A stretch of DNA of 64,000 bases from Desulfocurvibacter africanus subsp. africanus DSM 2603 (GCF_000422545.1 NZ_KE383874.1:57214-121213), one strand, 5' to 3'. Numbered from the stretch's first letter, positions 32,554 through 42,249 are shown. Notes: generated by a model from the sequence alone, not told the origin. Translations and numbers: made by a program.

Positions 32554-34719
32554 TCAACCATCATGAAGCTGAAAAGATGCGCTAAGGGCCCTTTCCACAT
32601 TCCCAGTCCGTTGCGCAGCCAATAATCCCATCATTACTCGAGGAATGGACTCCAGGTTCGGGCAAAGGTGGATGCCAGCCATGCTTAAGGCCTGCATTTT
32701 GCCGGCCACGCCGCCGGAACTCTCCTCCAGGATAGCACCGGCATGGCCCAGACGACGGCCCAAAGGCGCGGTCCGTCCGGCAATGAAAGCCGCCATGGGT
32801 TTGGAAAAGGCTGTGCGCGACACATAATCGGCCAGGTCCTCCTCGGCTCGTCCGCCGATCTCGCCCAGCACGAGCACGGCCTTGACTCGCGCATCGTCAG
32901 CGACCATGGCCAGGCAATCGGCGAATCCCAGGCCGATGAGCGGATCGCCCCCGATGCCCACGGCCAGGGCTTGGCCCATTCCTGCGGCGGAGAGGCGCGC
33001 GGCGGCCTCGTAGGTCAGCGTGCCACTGCGCGAGAAGATGGCCACCGGCCCCGGCGTGAAGGGATCTGTCGGCATGATGCCGATCTTGGTTCGGCCCGGC
33101 ACGATAATGCCCGGCGTGTTGGGGCCGATCAACCGGGTGCCCAGCCTGCGCAGCTTTGGCAGCGTGGCAAGCATGTCCTGCTGAGGAATGCCCTCGGTAA
33201 TGCACACAACCCACGGTATGCCCGCCTCGGCTGCCTCCAGCACGGCGTCGGCCGCCATGGCGGCGGGCACGAACACGATGCTCGCATCGATCTCGTGATG
33301 GCGCAGCGCCTCGCGCACGCAGTCATAAACAGGCGCGCCCTCTATTTCCAACCCGCCCTTGAAAGGCGTGACCCCCGCCACGATGCGGCTGCCGTAGCCG
33401 AGCATGAGCCGCGTGTGCAGGGCCGCGACCTTGCCGGTAATGCCTTGAACCAGGATGCGCGTCTGCGCATCGAAATCGAAGGATCTCGCATAAACTCCGG
33501 AGGTCGCGCCTCGCAAGGCCGCGGCAAGCACCGGGGAAAGGTCGGCTATTTGCGCTGCTCGCCCGTCACCGGCCTCGATACGCGGAGGGTTGAGGTCGCG
33601 CGGCCCGAAGCCCTCCAGGACCGCCAAAGCCTGGGTCATATCCTCCACGAGCGTGAGCCCGTGCAGATTCAACCCCTCCAGCAGCCGCCGGCCCTCGCTC
33701 GCGCCGTTGCCAGCCATGCGCACCACCAACGGCTTGCCGGGCTCGTTGCCAGCCAGGACATCGGCCAGGGCCTGGGCCACTTTCTCGCAGGACAGGATGC
33801 CGCCAAAAAGATTGATGAACACGACACGCACATCCTGACCCTCGAAAAGCAGGCGCAGGGCGCGATCCAGGCGGCGACTGTCGGCCGCGCCGCCCAGGTC
33901 CAGGAAATTTGCCGCTGGCAATCCCGCGAGGTTGAGCAGGTCCATGGTGGCCATGGCCAGTCCCGCGCCATTGACCATGCAGCCTACCCAGCCGCCGAGT
34001 TTCACGAAGCTCATGCCTTCGTCGCGTGCGCGCACGTCGTCGGGCGTGTGGTGGCGCGGATCATACCAGCGATCCAGTTCCGGCCGCAGGGCGGCCGCGT
34101 TGTCGTCGATCTCGGCCTTGCCGTCCAGGGCCAGCCAGCGGCCGTCGCGTGTGAGCACCAGTGGATTGATCTCGGCCAACAGCAGACTGTTTTGGCGCAC
34201 TGCGTCAAACAGGCGCAGGACCAGCTCGCGGAAGCCTGGCCAATACTCCTTGCCGACCTTGAGATGGAAGAACGCCGCACGCATATTTCGCTCGGCCGGG
34301 CCCGCAGGCAAGGGAATCACCTGGGTCAGGACGTCGGCGGATCGTTCCACGTCCACCCCGCCTCGCGGGCTCACGCTGAGCACGAGGCTTGCGCGGTCGC
34401 GGGACACGGCAAAGGACACGTAGCACTCGCGCACGAAATCCACGGCCGGTTCCAGGAGCAGATACGGAGGCCTGTGGCCACAGATATCCTTGGCGAACAG
34501 CTCGCGGGCCCTGCCCGGCAGAGCTCGTGCATCGTCCACACGCAGCACGCCTCCGGCCTTGCCCCGCCCGCCCGTGAGCACCTGGGCCTTGAGGTACCAT
34601 GGCGGCGGGAAGGACGGTCTGACGCCATCCTCACTGCCCGGCTCCACGCATTCACCGTCGGGTACGCTCACTCCCGCCTCACGGAACAGCCGCTTGCTCG
34701 CCTGCTCGTCCAGCAACAT
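32554..34719 (-). CDS. Succinyl-CoA ligase-like enzyme, beta and alpha subunits fused
   Basis: A 721-residue protein. Residues 1-385 match SucC: ATP-grasp part with VLTGGRGKAGGVL, INPLVLTRDGRWLALDGKAE, GCMVNGAGLAMATMDLLNL and VFINLFGGILSCEKVA. Residues 415-721 match SucD: LVQGITGKVAALHTRLMLGY, FVPAAMAADAV, IGPNTPGIIVPG and the phospho-His motif GRRLGHAGAILE. It should interconvert an acyl-CoA with its acid while making ATP. The start ATG 34719 follows AGGGGGTGGAGG; ATG 34752 lacks a site. Substrate (succinate or another acid) is not certain. Confidence 0.88.
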   Translation of the reverse strand: MLLDEQASKRLFREAGVSVPDGECVEPGSEDGVRPSFPPPWYLKAQVLTGGRGKAGGVLRVDDARALPGRARELFAKDICGHRPPYLLLEPAVDFVRECYVSFAVSRDRASLVLSVSPRGGVDVERSADVLTQVIPLPAGPAERNMRAAFFHLKVGKEYWPGFRELVLRLFDAVRQNSLLLAEINPLVLTRDGRWLALDGKAEIDDNAAALRPELDRWYDPRHHTPDDVRARDEGMSFVKLGGWVGCMVNGAGLAMATMDLLNLAGLPAANFLDLGGAADSRRLDRALRLLFEGQDVRVVFINLFGGILSCEKVAQALADVLAGNEPGKPLVVRMAGNGASEGRRLLEGLNLHGLTLVEDMTQALAVLEGFGPRDLNPPRIEAGDGRAAQIADLSPVLAAALRGATSGVYARSFDFDAQTRILVQGITGKVAALHTRLMLGYGSRIVAGVTPFKGGLEIEGAPVYDCVREALRHHEIDASIVFVPAAMAADAVLEAAEAGIPWVVCITEGIPQQDMLATLPKLRRLGTRLIGPNTPGIIVPGRTKIGIMPTDPFTPGPVAIFSRSGTLTYEAAARLSAAGMGQALAVGIGGDPLIGLGFADCLAMVADDARVKAVLVLGEIGGRAEEDLADYVSRTAFSKPMAAFIAGRTAPLGRRLGHAGAILEESSGGVAGKMQALSMAGIHLCPNLESIPRVMMGLLAAQRTGNVERALSASFQLHDG

Positions 34720-34863
34720 CCTCCACCCCCTGCTCCTACAAGCATCCAACATGGCCGTGACAAGCTATGAATCCGACCACACCTGTTGTATAAAGTGGAC
34801 AGCAAACTGTAAATGTTTTCCATGTCTACAGTCCCGGCAGCATCGCAATGCCCAGGAGGAGCT

Positions 34864-36228
34864 TTGCCCCCCATCCGCACATCGATTTTCGATTTGTTCA
34901 AGATCGGGCCGGGGCCGTCCAGTTCGCATACCATCGGCCCCATGCGCGCCGCGCTGGAATTCTCCGAAAACGTGCGCGCCCTGCCGGACTCGATCCTGGA
35001 GCGCGCCGCCAGCCTGGAAGTGCGCCTGTTCGGCTCCCTGTCCGCCACCGGCCTGGGACACGGCACGCACAGGGCAATCCTGGCCGGACTGCTGGGCATG
35101 CGCCCCGAATCATGCGATCCGGTAACACTTATAAATATTTTCGAACTCCCGCAGGAAAAGCTTCGCCTGGACTTGAACGGACGCAGCTTGCCCCTCACGC
35201 CTTCCAGCATCGTCTTCGACGCCCTGGAGCACATTCATCCCTACAGCAATACCATGCTTTTCCGCCTGCTGGGACCCGACGGCGAAGCCCTTCTCGAACG
35301 CACCTGCTACTCCGTTGGCGGTGGATTCATCCAGTGGCAGGGTCAAAGCGAGCAGCCTCGCGGGGAGCCCGCGCACCCGTTCGAGACCATGGCCGACCTG
35401 CGCGCTATCGCATCGCGCACAAATCTGGGGCTGCCGTCCATCGTGCTGGAGAATGAACTGGCAGTGACCGGGGCGGCTTTGGAGGATGTCATCCAGGGCT
35501 TGAACGACGTCCTTGACGCCATGCTGGCTTCCGTGGAACGCGGCGTGGCCGCCGAGGGTCTGCTGCCCGGCGCCATCGGCCTGCGGCGCAAAGCCAAGGC
35601 CCTGTACGAACGCAGCCGCACCCGGCCGATCCCGGACCGTTTCCTGGTGTCGCTAAATGCCTACGCTCTGGCCGCGGCCGAAGAGAACGCCGCTGGCAGC
35701 ATTGTGGTCACGGCGCCCACCTCGGGCTCGGCCGGTGTCATGCCCGCCGTGCTGGCTCTCCTGCGCCGACGCATGGAGCTGCCTCGCCGCACGTTGCGCG
35801 AAGGACTGTTGGCCGCGGCAGCCATCGGCTTTCTGGCCAAACACAACGCATCCATTGCCGGAGCGGAGGTAGGCTGCCAAGGGGAAGTGGGCGTGGCCTC
35901 GGCCATGGCCGCGGCCTGCGTGGCGCACTGCTTAGGCCAGGACATCCAGATCATCGAGCACGCGGCCGAGATCGCCCTGGAACACCACCTGGGCCTGACC
36001 TGCGATCCCGTGGCCGGGCTGGTGCAGATACCCTGCATCGAACGCAACGCCATGGGCGCGGTCAAGGCCTATAACGCTTATATTCTGGCTGCTTTCGGCG
36101 ATCCGGCCGCGCATGTGGTGGGGCTGGACAGGGCCTTGTGGGCCATGCGCGAGACCGGCCGCGACATGTTGTGCAAATACAAGGAGACTTCCATGGGCGG
36201 CCTGGCTCTAAGCCTGCCGACCTGCTGA
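34864..36228 (+). CDS. sdaA: L-serine ammonia-lyase (iron-sulfur type)
   Basis: Converts L-serine to pyruvate and ammonia. The beta domain starts with SIFDLFKIGPGPSSSHTIGP; the alpha domain has TAPTSGSAGVMPAVL, GAEVGCQGEVGVASAMAA and GLTCDPVAGLVQIPCIERN, which supply the [4Fe-4S] cysteines. The single-chain form is about 455 residues. TTG 34864 with AGGAGG 4 nt upstream is the best start; ATG 34813 would add 17 residues that are not family-like. It is divergent from the SucC-SucD fusion gene. Confidence 0.94.
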   Translation: MPPIRTSIFDLFKIGPGPSSSHTIGPMRAALEFSENVRALPDSILERAASLEVRLFGSLSATGLGHGTHRAILAGLLGMRPESCDPVTLINIFELPQEKLRLDLNGRSLPLTPSSIVFDALEHIHPYSNTMLFRLLGPDGEALLERTCYSVGGGFIQWQGQSEQPRGEPAHPFETMADLRAIASRTNLGLPSIVLENELAVTGAALEDVIQGLNDVLDAMLASVERGVAAEGLLPGAIGLRRKAKALYERSRTRPIPDRFLVSLNAYALAAAEENAAGSIVVTAPTSGSAGVMPAVLALLRRRMELPRRTLREGLLAAAAIGFLAKHNASIAGAEVGCQGEVGVASAMAAACVAHCLGQDIQIIEHAAEIALEHHLGLTCDPVAGLVQIPCIERNAMGAVKAYNAYILAAFGDPAAHVVGLDRALWAMRETGRDMLCKYKETSMGGLALSLPTC

Positions 36229-36347
36229 GCGGCCGGACAAACCCTGGCTTGCGACTTACAGCCCGCAAACGCCTTGCGCCGCCCTGCGCAGGGCGCTAAA
36301 TCATAAAAGGATTTCAGCCGACGCAGTGCGCCCGAAGGAGGAACCAT

Positions 36348-37373
36348 ATGTGGCAATCCCGTCCGGAACTCAACACCCCCGAGGGCATCATGGCCCTGGC
36401 CATGGCTTTCCAGCGCAGCCGGACCCTGCTCACGGCCGTGGATCTCGGAGTGTTCACCGCCCTGTCCAGCCTGGGTGGTGATGGCGGCGAGCCGGTAGCC
36501 TCGACCGAGGTGGCCGCAAAAATCCAGGCCGACGCCAAGGCCACGGACCGGCTGCTCAACGCCCTCACGGCCCTGGGCCTGGTGCGCAAGACGCACGGGC
36601 TCTTCTCCAATACGGAGCTGAGCGAACTGTTCCTGGTGGAAGGCCGCGAGGACTACCTGACCAACCTGCGCCACAGTTCCGAACTGTACCGCGCCTGGGG
36701 CTCGCTCACCGATGCCGTGCGCAAGGGCGGCTGCCTGGACGAGGCCGCGACGCCCATTCAAGACGAGGAGTGGACCGCAAGTTTCATCGCGGCCATGCAC
36801 CGTCGAGCATTCAAGTCGGCTCCCGTCGAGGTGAGCAAACTCAACCTGCACGGGGTAAACCGGCTGCTGGACGTTGGCGGCGGCTCCGGGGTGTATGCCA
36901 TGGCTTTTGCCCAGGCCAAGGCAGGCGTGAGCGTCACGGTCTTTGATCTGCCTCCGGTAGTCCGCCTGGCCGAGGACTACATCCGCAAGGCCGGCTTATC
37001 CGGCCGCGTGTCCACGCGGGCCGGCGACTATCGCACCGACGATCTCGGCTTGGCCTACGATCTGGTCTTCTTCTCGGCCGTGGCGCACATCAACTCGCCT
37101 GAAGAGAACAGGCTGCTCATGCGCAAGGCAGCCGCGGCCCTCAATCCCGGCGGCCGCATCGTGGTCCTGGATTTCATCATGGAGCCGGATCGCGTGCTGC
37201 CCGAGCGCGGGGCCCTGTTCGCCCTGAACATGATCGTGAACACGCCGGCTGGCGATACGTACACGGAAGAGGAGATCGCCTCTTGGCTGATGGAGGCCGG
37301 TTGCCGCGATATCGAGCGCATCGATACGGCGCCGGGCATGGCCATGATCGTCGGCACGCTGCCAGCGGAATAG
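36348..37373 (+). CDS. SAM-dependent O-methyltransferase (acetylserotonin-type)
   Basis: A 341-residue protein. The N-terminal winged helix (residues 10-95, with AMAFQRSRTLLTAVDLGVF and LLNALTALGLVRK) serves for dimer formation. The Rossmann part has LLDVGGGSGVYAMAF (SAM site), VFDLPPVVRLAEDYI and GGRIVVLDFIMEP. This is the plant/bacterial small-molecule methyltransferase group; related proteins act on phenols or in hydroxyneurosporene-type pathways. GAAGGAGG precedes the start. A terminator follows. Substrate unknown. Confidence 0.87.
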   Translation: MWQSRPELNTPEGIMALAMAFQRSRTLLTAVDLGVFTALSSLGGDGGEPVASTEVAAKIQADAKATDRLLNALTALGLVRKTHGLFSNTELSELFLVEGREDYLTNLRHSSELYRAWGSLTDAVRKGGCLDEAATPIQDEEWTASFIAAMHRRAFKSAPVEVSKLNLHGVNRLLDVGGGSGVYAMAFAQAKAGVSVTVFDLPPVVRLAEDYIRKAGLSGRVSTRAGDYRTDDLGLAYDLVFFSAVAHINSPEENRLLMRKAAAALNPGGRIVVLDFIMEPDRVLPERGALFALNMIVNTPAGDTYTEEEIASWLMEAGCRDIERIDTAPGMAMIVGTLPAE

Positions 37374-37443
37374 GCGTGGCGCCCCGCCTTATTTGCACTG
37401 GCCGCACCAACTGCTGAAAATTCCTACCGGAGATCAAACAAGA

Positions 37444-37472
37444 AAAGCCCCTTTGCAGGGGCTTTCGTTTTT
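37444..37472 (+). terminator. Terminator after the methyltransferase gene
   Basis: Stem AAAGCCCC / GGGGCTTT (8 bp) with a six-base loop, followed by CGTTTTTG. In the other direction the AAAA run makes it a possible terminator for the convergent gene at 37500 too. Confidence 0.85.
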
Positions 37473-37499
37473 GATCACAGCCAGTGAGGCTACCCGATA

Positions 37500-38114
37500 T
37501 CAGCGCAGCCAGTAATTGGCCCGGCCCAGGATATGCTCCCTTTCCTGAGCATCCGCGTAGCGCACGGCGAAGAAACAGCGACCTTCGCGAGAGCCGCCCG
37601 TATTCACGGGTGTGATATTCCCCGCATCGGGGACAAAATCCGTTTCCTTGAGTGAATAGAGTCCACGCCCCGTGAGCAGAAAGCGGAAGGCTGTCGCGCG
37701 GGCAGCTTGGTCTGGCGGCAGCCCGCTAGCCAAGTCCAGCCGTTCGGGAAGGTCGGATCCCAGAGAGGCGCCGAATTCATCCATCGTTTTGATGCTGCTA
37801 GCGCGGCGCGCGGCGCCGAAAACCTGGAATGCCGCAGGGAAGTCGCTGCCCGGCGCGATATGCTCGATGCGCCCGTACGGATTGACGACGGCAAAGCCCG
37901 TGATACGGCATCCCCGGACCGCGCCGCTCAGGTTGCACATGGTCACCGTAAGCTCGGCTTCGGTATCCGTATAAGGGAAATAGGTCACTTCAGCCACGTA
38001 CATGCCCAGGTCCGCGACGGACTTGCCGCCGTAGATGACCAGGCCATGAGCTTCGGACAGAGGCGCATGCAAAATCAAAAATAGGATGGTGAACTTAAAT
38101 AGAAGCTTTATCAT
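37500..38114 (-). CDS. Secreted protein of unknown function
   Basis: A 204-residue protein from ATG 38114 with GGGAGG 6 nt upstream. It has a signal peptide (MIKLLFKFTILFLILHAPLS, cleavage near SEAHG), two cysteines (in TMCNLSGAVRGCRITG) that may form a disulfide, and a beta-rich body. I do not recognise the family. It stands alone, converging on the methyltransferase gene. Confidence 0.75.
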   Translation of the reverse strand: MIKLLFKFTILFLILHAPLSEAHGLVIYGGKSVADLGMYVAEVTYFPYTDTEAELTVTMCNLSGAVRGCRITGFAVVNPYGRIEHIAPGSDFPAAFQVFGAARRASSIKTMDEFGASLGSDLPERLDLASGLPPDQAARATAFRFLLTGRGLYSLKETDFVPDAGNITPVNTGGSREGRCFFAVRYADAQEREHILGRANYWLR

Positions 38115-38489
38115 GTATTCCTCCCTGGAGGACAAGCCTCCATGAACGTGTCAGGTATCCCCAAGGCTGCTTAGCAACTGCAATACCAGCTTCATAAATC
38201 CAGGCCTGCAGCCAATTTCCAGGAATATCGGACAGGCTTGCGACGCATTAGTCCAAACTCAATGGATATCGTTCCATCTTTGCTGATAATTTTGATTTAT
38301 TGACAGACATACGCCTGTGCATGCTGTCTGCCGCGGGCCGCAGGCGGTCTAAGGTGTCAACTCTTTGTGGACTAGCGTACCCATACGTTTCACATTTTAT
38401 AACTATTTGAATTTAATATTAAAATATTTTTAAGCCTAGTGGCCAGCTTATTGCATAATGTGTCTGAACTCTAAGTCCGGAGTATGCAC
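38115..38489. other. AT-rich divergent promoter region
   Basis: No gene seen. The right part (38280-38460) is AT-rich in a GC-rich genome (for example TTTGAATTTAATATTAAAAT), and TTGACA occurs near 38300, so promoters for one or both flanking genes are likely. CCGGAG at 38477-38482 is the ribosome site of the gene at 38490. Confidence 0.5.
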
Positions 38490-39605
38490 ATGACAAATAT
38501 CCAGTCGAAATTAAACAATATTTTATCCGCACCTACTGCCGAGCCTCAGTCACAGGCCCGTCGGCAATCCGTCAGCGCCAATCCGACAGACTTTCGGAAG
38601 ACCATGGAAACCATGCGCCAAGCTATTGATCTGGCCATGGCGGACCGATTCCTGAACGTATCCATGGGTTGGGACGAGCAGGATGAAGAAGAGCGTCCAG
38701 GCGGAGGCATCGGTCTCAACTCACTAGGCATGAACATGCTGGCGACCCTGGGCAAGCTCCAGGCGTACCAGAATAGCGATGCCGACCAAGGGCATCTGCC
38801 TCAAGGTCGCTCTTCCGCCAAGGTTTCGACCGGATCGCCGAATGTCGAGACGGCTTCCAAATCCACTCACGAGGCGGCTCCCGAAGCAGGCCGGCAGAAT
38901 GGCGAAATATCCATGGAAAACGATTCGCGACGATCCGCAGTATCCAAGGAAGAGATGGCGGGTGTCTTGGCGCGAGCATTCGAATCCGGCGGCGAGGGCT
39001 CGCAAGCCATAGGCTGGGACAAGGTAGGTGGCACGAGCTACGGGGTGTTCCAGCTTTCCTCGCGTCAGGGCAGCATGGACAATTTCCTGGCCTTTTTGGA
39101 CGGCGAAGCACCCGAGTGGTCCGCCCGGCTGCGCAAGGCCGGGCCGTCAAACACAGGTGGACGCGACGGGGCCATGCCCAGGGAGTGGCGCGCCATAGCC
39201 GCCGAGAACCCGGAGCTCTTCGAGGCCCTGCAACAGCGCTTTATCAACGAAACGCACTACCAGCCAGCGCTGCAGGCCATTCAGGAGCGTACGGGGCTAA
39301 ACATCGCCAGCTTCCCAAAGGCCTTGCAGGAAGTGCTCTTCTCCACGGCTGTGCAGCATGGTCCTGCGGGAGCGGCGAACATCTTTGCCCAAGCCGCAGG
39401 AGGATTGGACGGCATCATCGGCCAGGCCGAATTCTCGGGTGAGGCCATTGCCGAGAACCTCATTCGCGAAATCTACACCCTGCGTTCCACGCGCTTCGGC
39501 AGCTCCACGGCGCAAGTGCAGGCCGCGGTGCGCAATCGGCTCAAAAGCGAACACAAGCTGGCCATGAACCTGCTGGGCGGAATGGACGGCTCGGAACTGG
39601 CGTAA
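38490..39605 (+). CDS. Hypothetical protein with lysozyme-like C-terminal domain
   Basis: A 371-residue protein (start ATG 38490, CCGGAG 7 nt upstream). Residues 1-150 are low-complexity and polar. Residues 150-370 carry ARAFESGGEG, GGTSYGVFQLSSRQGSMDNF and FPKALQEVLFSTAVQHGPAG, resembling the glycohydrolase-like domain seen in some VgrG-related and phage-tail proteins; the Glu of ESGGEG could be catalytic. No signal peptide is visible. No secretion-system genes are near. The assignment is weak. Confidence 0.7.
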   Translation: MTNIQSKLNNILSAPTAEPQSQARRQSVSANPTDFRKTMETMRQAIDLAMADRFLNVSMGWDEQDEEERPGGGIGLNSLGMNMLATLGKLQAYQNSDADQGHLPQGRSSAKVSTGSPNVETASKSTHEAAPEAGRQNGEISMENDSRRSAVSKEEMAGVLARAFESGGEGSQAIGWDKVGGTSYGVFQLSSRQGSMDNFLAFLDGEAPEWSARLRKAGPSNTGGRDGAMPREWRAIAAENPELFEALQQRFINETHYQPALQAIQERTGLNIASFPKALQEVLFSTAVQHGPAGAANIFAQAAGGLDGIIGQAEFSGEAIAENLIREIYTLRSTRFGSSTAQVQAAVRNRLKSEHKLAMNLLGGMDGSELA

Positions 39606-39626
39606 TCCCTCTGTATTGAATCAAGA

Positions 39627-39656
39627 GGCGAGGCCCGGGCCTCGCCTTTTTCTTTT
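39627..39656 (+). terminator. Terminator after the lysozyme-like gene
   Basis: A 20-bp perfect palindrome, GGCGAGGCCC / GGGCCTCGCC, followed by TTTTTCTTTTT. Strong rho-independent terminator. Confidence 0.92.
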
Positions 39657-39791
39657 TCCCCAGCTACGCCAATGGGTACCGCGAGCCACGCGATACCCAT
39701 GAAGAGCCCTTCGCTTCTTTTTATCATTCCCACTCTGCTGCTCCGACCTAGAATGGAACGATTCGGCGCCAACCCCGCCGGAGCGGCCTTC

Positions 39792-39920
39792 TTGAGCAGC
39801 TTGCTTTTAAGACGCCCGCTCCGGCGTTGACGGCGCAAGTGAATTGCGCCTGCGCCTACGCGGCGGCAAGCCATGCCGACGCATGGCTTGCAGAGCATTT
39901 TCAAAAGCAAAATGCTCTAA
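39792..39920 (+). repeat. Dispersed palindromic element, copy 7 (class a)
   Basis: From TTGAGCAGCTTGC to GCAAAATGCTCTAA, all stems intact. About 30 bp beyond, AGCATTTTATTCGAGCAGATTGC (only the first bases are diagnostic) may be a degenerate piece of another copy. The rest of the 39606-40022 gap holds only the terminator and the esterase ribosome site. Confidence 0.92.
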
Positions 39921-40022
39921 ATGCCCATTACCGGCAAAAGCATTTTATTCGAGCAGATTGCAGTTAAGCTGCTTTCCAGATCATTACTGAATGCACCTTT
40001 CACCCCCCGTAAGGAGACTGTC

Positions 40023-41021
40023 ATGCCAAGGAATCAGGATTTGATCGGCCAACCGGTCCTGGAGCCACGCACCAAGGCGTTTCTTGATGCCCTTGCGGCT
40101 CAGGGCGGCCCGCAGATTTACGAACTTTCCGTTGCAGACGCGAGAAAAGTGCTCTCGGATGCCCAGGCAGGAGACGTAGCGAAGCTGCCAGCGGACATCG
40201 AGGATCGCAGGATATCCACCGGCCCTCAGGGGGAGGTCGCGATTCGCATTGTCCGCCCCCAGGGCAGCACGGGCGCGCTGCCGGTGGTAATGTACTTTCA
40301 TGGAGGCGGCTGGGTGCTGGGCGACAAGAACACCCATGACCGGCTGATCCGGGAGATCGCCAACGGAGCCCATGCCGCGGTCGTGTTCGTTGAGTACACG
40401 CCTTCACCCGAGGCCAGGTATCCTGTCGCCATCGAGGAGGCCTATGCCGCGACGAAGTGGATCGCGGAGAACGGTCGTACCCTGAATCTGGACACTTCGC
40501 GCCTGGCCGTGGTGGGAGACAGCGTGGGTGGAAACATGGCTGCCGCAGTCACCCTGCTGGCGAAGGAGCGTGGCGGCCCGAGCATTGATTTCCAGGTGCT
40601 CTTCTACCCGGTGACGGATGCCGACTTCGATACGCCGTCCTATCAGCAGTTTGCCAGCGGCCATTTTCTGACCCGCGAGGGAATGAAATGGTTCTGGAAT
40701 CACTACGCACCGGATATGGATGCACGAGAGGAGCCTACGGCCTCGCCGCTGAAGGCTTCGATCGATCAACTCCGAGGTCTGCCGCCGGCGCTCATCATCA
40801 ACGGAGAATGCGACGTTTTGCGCGACGAGGGTGAGTCGTATGCACGCAAGCTGATCCAGGCAGGCGTACCGGTTACCGCCACGCGCTACCTCGGAACCAT
40901 CCATGACTTCGTCATGTTGAACGCCATAACGGATACTCCGGCCCCACGCGCCGCCATAGCCCTGGCGAACGACATGCTGCGTGAGGCCTTTGGGCAGGAA
41001 TCCGCCCGGGCCGCGGCCTAG
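40023..41021 (+). CDS. Alpha/beta hydrolase, hormone-sensitive-lipase family (esterase)
   Basis: A 332-residue cytoplasmic esterase. ATG 40023 follows AAGGAG. It has the family IV oxyanion motif VMYFHGGGWVLG, the nucleophile elbow VVGDSVGGNMAA, an Asp in LIINGECDVLRDEGE and the catalytic His in LGTIHDFVML. Such enzymes hydrolyse short-chain esters; the natural substrate is unknown. It converges on the thiolation gene, with a GC-rich hairpin GGGCCGGG / CCCGGCCC at 41042-41063 between them. Confidence 0.9.
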   Translation: MPRNQDLIGQPVLEPRTKAFLDALAAQGGPQIYELSVADARKVLSDAQAGDVAKLPADIEDRRISTGPQGEVAIRIVRPQGSTGALPVVMYFHGGGWVLGDKNTHDRLIREIANGAHAAVVFVEYTPSPEARYPVAIEEAYAATKWIAENGRTLNLDTSRLAVVGDSVGGNMAAAVTLLAKERGGPSIDFQVLFYPVTDADFDTPSYQQFASGHFLTREGMKWFWNHYAPDMDAREEPTASPLKASIDQLRGLPPALIINGECDVLRDEGESYARKLIQAGVPVTATRYLGTIHDFVMLNAITDTPAPRAAIALANDMLREAFGQESARAAA

Positions 41022-41078
41022 CCGGGAATGGCCTGGCGCATGGGCCGGGCCATCACCCGGCCCTCAAGCGCAGGGCGC

Positions 41079-42014
41079 TCACGACTCGATCTGTGTCGCC
41101 GACTGGTTCTGCCGGCGCGCCTGCACGCGCCTGCGCACAAGGCAAACTCCACAGATTTCGCCCGAGGTGGGCGAGCCGCACTCGCCGCACGGCGACAACT
41201 CGACGCCGGACTCGCGCTCCAGAGACTGGAAAGCCTTGCGGCCGCTCTTCAGAAAGCCGTCATAAAAGTGGATCTTGGAGCCGGGGCTTTTTTCCTCCAA
41301 GGTTTCCCACAGGGCCTTGTGGCTGGTGAACGAAGCGCCTGAGCTGTAGGGACAGGGATCCACGCCATAATCGATGCCGCGCAAAAAGCTGTAGGCCGCG
41401 GTTTCGAACTCCGTGAGGCGGTACAGAGGCTTGACCTTGCGCGCAAAACCCGAGTCCTCGGACAGGGTCGGCCCCTGGTCGCTCAGATAGGCCGCGTCCC
41501 AGCGCAGGGTATTGGCGAACAGCCTGGCGACTTCATCGTCCAGGTTGTGGCCCGTGGCCAGGGCGGTAAAGCCATGTTCAAGGGCAATGCGGTTGAAGTA
41601 GTGACGCTTTATCTTTCCGCATACGGAACATATCGGTCGGCTGATGCACTCTTTCACTTCGGGAATTGCCAAGCCTTCGGCTGGCATGTCCGCGATCATG
41701 AGCTTGAAACCATGCTTTGCGCAAAAGCTCTCGACCAAGTGTCTTGCCTGTTCCGATGATCTTCCTATGCCTAAATATACGTGCAAACCTGTTACGTCGT
41801 AGCCTTGATCAGCAAGCTCATACATGAGCGCGAGTGAATCCTTGCCTCCGGAAAGAGCTACAAGGATCTTATCTTGCGGCCCAAACATGCCATGCTTCTT
41901 GATAGCCCGCTCGATCTGGCGACGAAAGTAGAGAAAGTAGCACTCCCGGCAAAAACCTGTCGTATGGCTGGGCAGGGCGACCTCGGCCTCTTGCCGGCAT
42001 CGTCTGCATTTCAT
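41079..42014 (-). CDS. tRNA 2-thiolation ATPase, TtuA/Ncs6 family
   Basis: A 311-residue PP-loop protein. It has an N-terminal zinc finger (MKCRRCRQEAE, then FCRECYFLYF), the adenylation loop ILVALSGGKDSLALMYEL, a conserved ICSVCGKIKRHYFN, ATGHNLDDEVARLF, and a C-terminal zinc finger (PCGECGSPTSGEICGVC). This layout fits TtuA/CTU1-type enzymes that thiolate tRNA uridines using a ubiquitin-like sulfur carrier and an Fe-S cluster. A MoaD/ThiS-like gene lies 630 bp upstream on the same strand and could be the carrier. Confidence 0.9.
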   Translation of the reverse strand: MKCRRCRQEAEVALPSHTTGFCRECYFLYFRRQIERAIKKHGMFGPQDKILVALSGGKDSLALMYELADQGYDVTGLHVYLGIGRSSEQARHLVESFCAKHGFKLMIADMPAEGLAIPEVKECISRPICSVCGKIKRHYFNRIALEHGFTALATGHNLDDEVARLFANTLRWDAAYLSDQGPTLSEDSGFARKVKPLYRLTEFETAAYSFLRGIDYGVDPCPYSSGASFTSHKALWETLEEKSPGSKIHFYDGFLKSGRKAFQSLERESGVELSPCGECGSPTSGEICGVCLVRRRVQARRQNQSATQIES

Positions 42015-42249
42015 GCGTTTAGCTCTCCGACGCGATCAAGCCTTATGGCCTCGATCGCGATATGGTTACGGTTCTTGCGCAACTGCGCAAAAAGGGACTA
42101 CCAGGGGACATTCCGTACAGTGTTAACTATCTCCAGGACATGCGTGAAGCGAGGCCAGGCGGGGGTTGCGGCGGGTTGGAACGGCCGTTGCTATTAAGAA
42201 GCCGAACGGAAACGGCATGTTGCCAAATCCGAAACCCCAAGGAGAATGC

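Noticed and set aside
32301-32600. Possible 99-codon gene between the SucC-SucD fusion and the unknown membrane protein
   Set aside because: Overlaps the fusion gene's 3' end, no ribosome site at any Met, basic tail typical of a chance frame.
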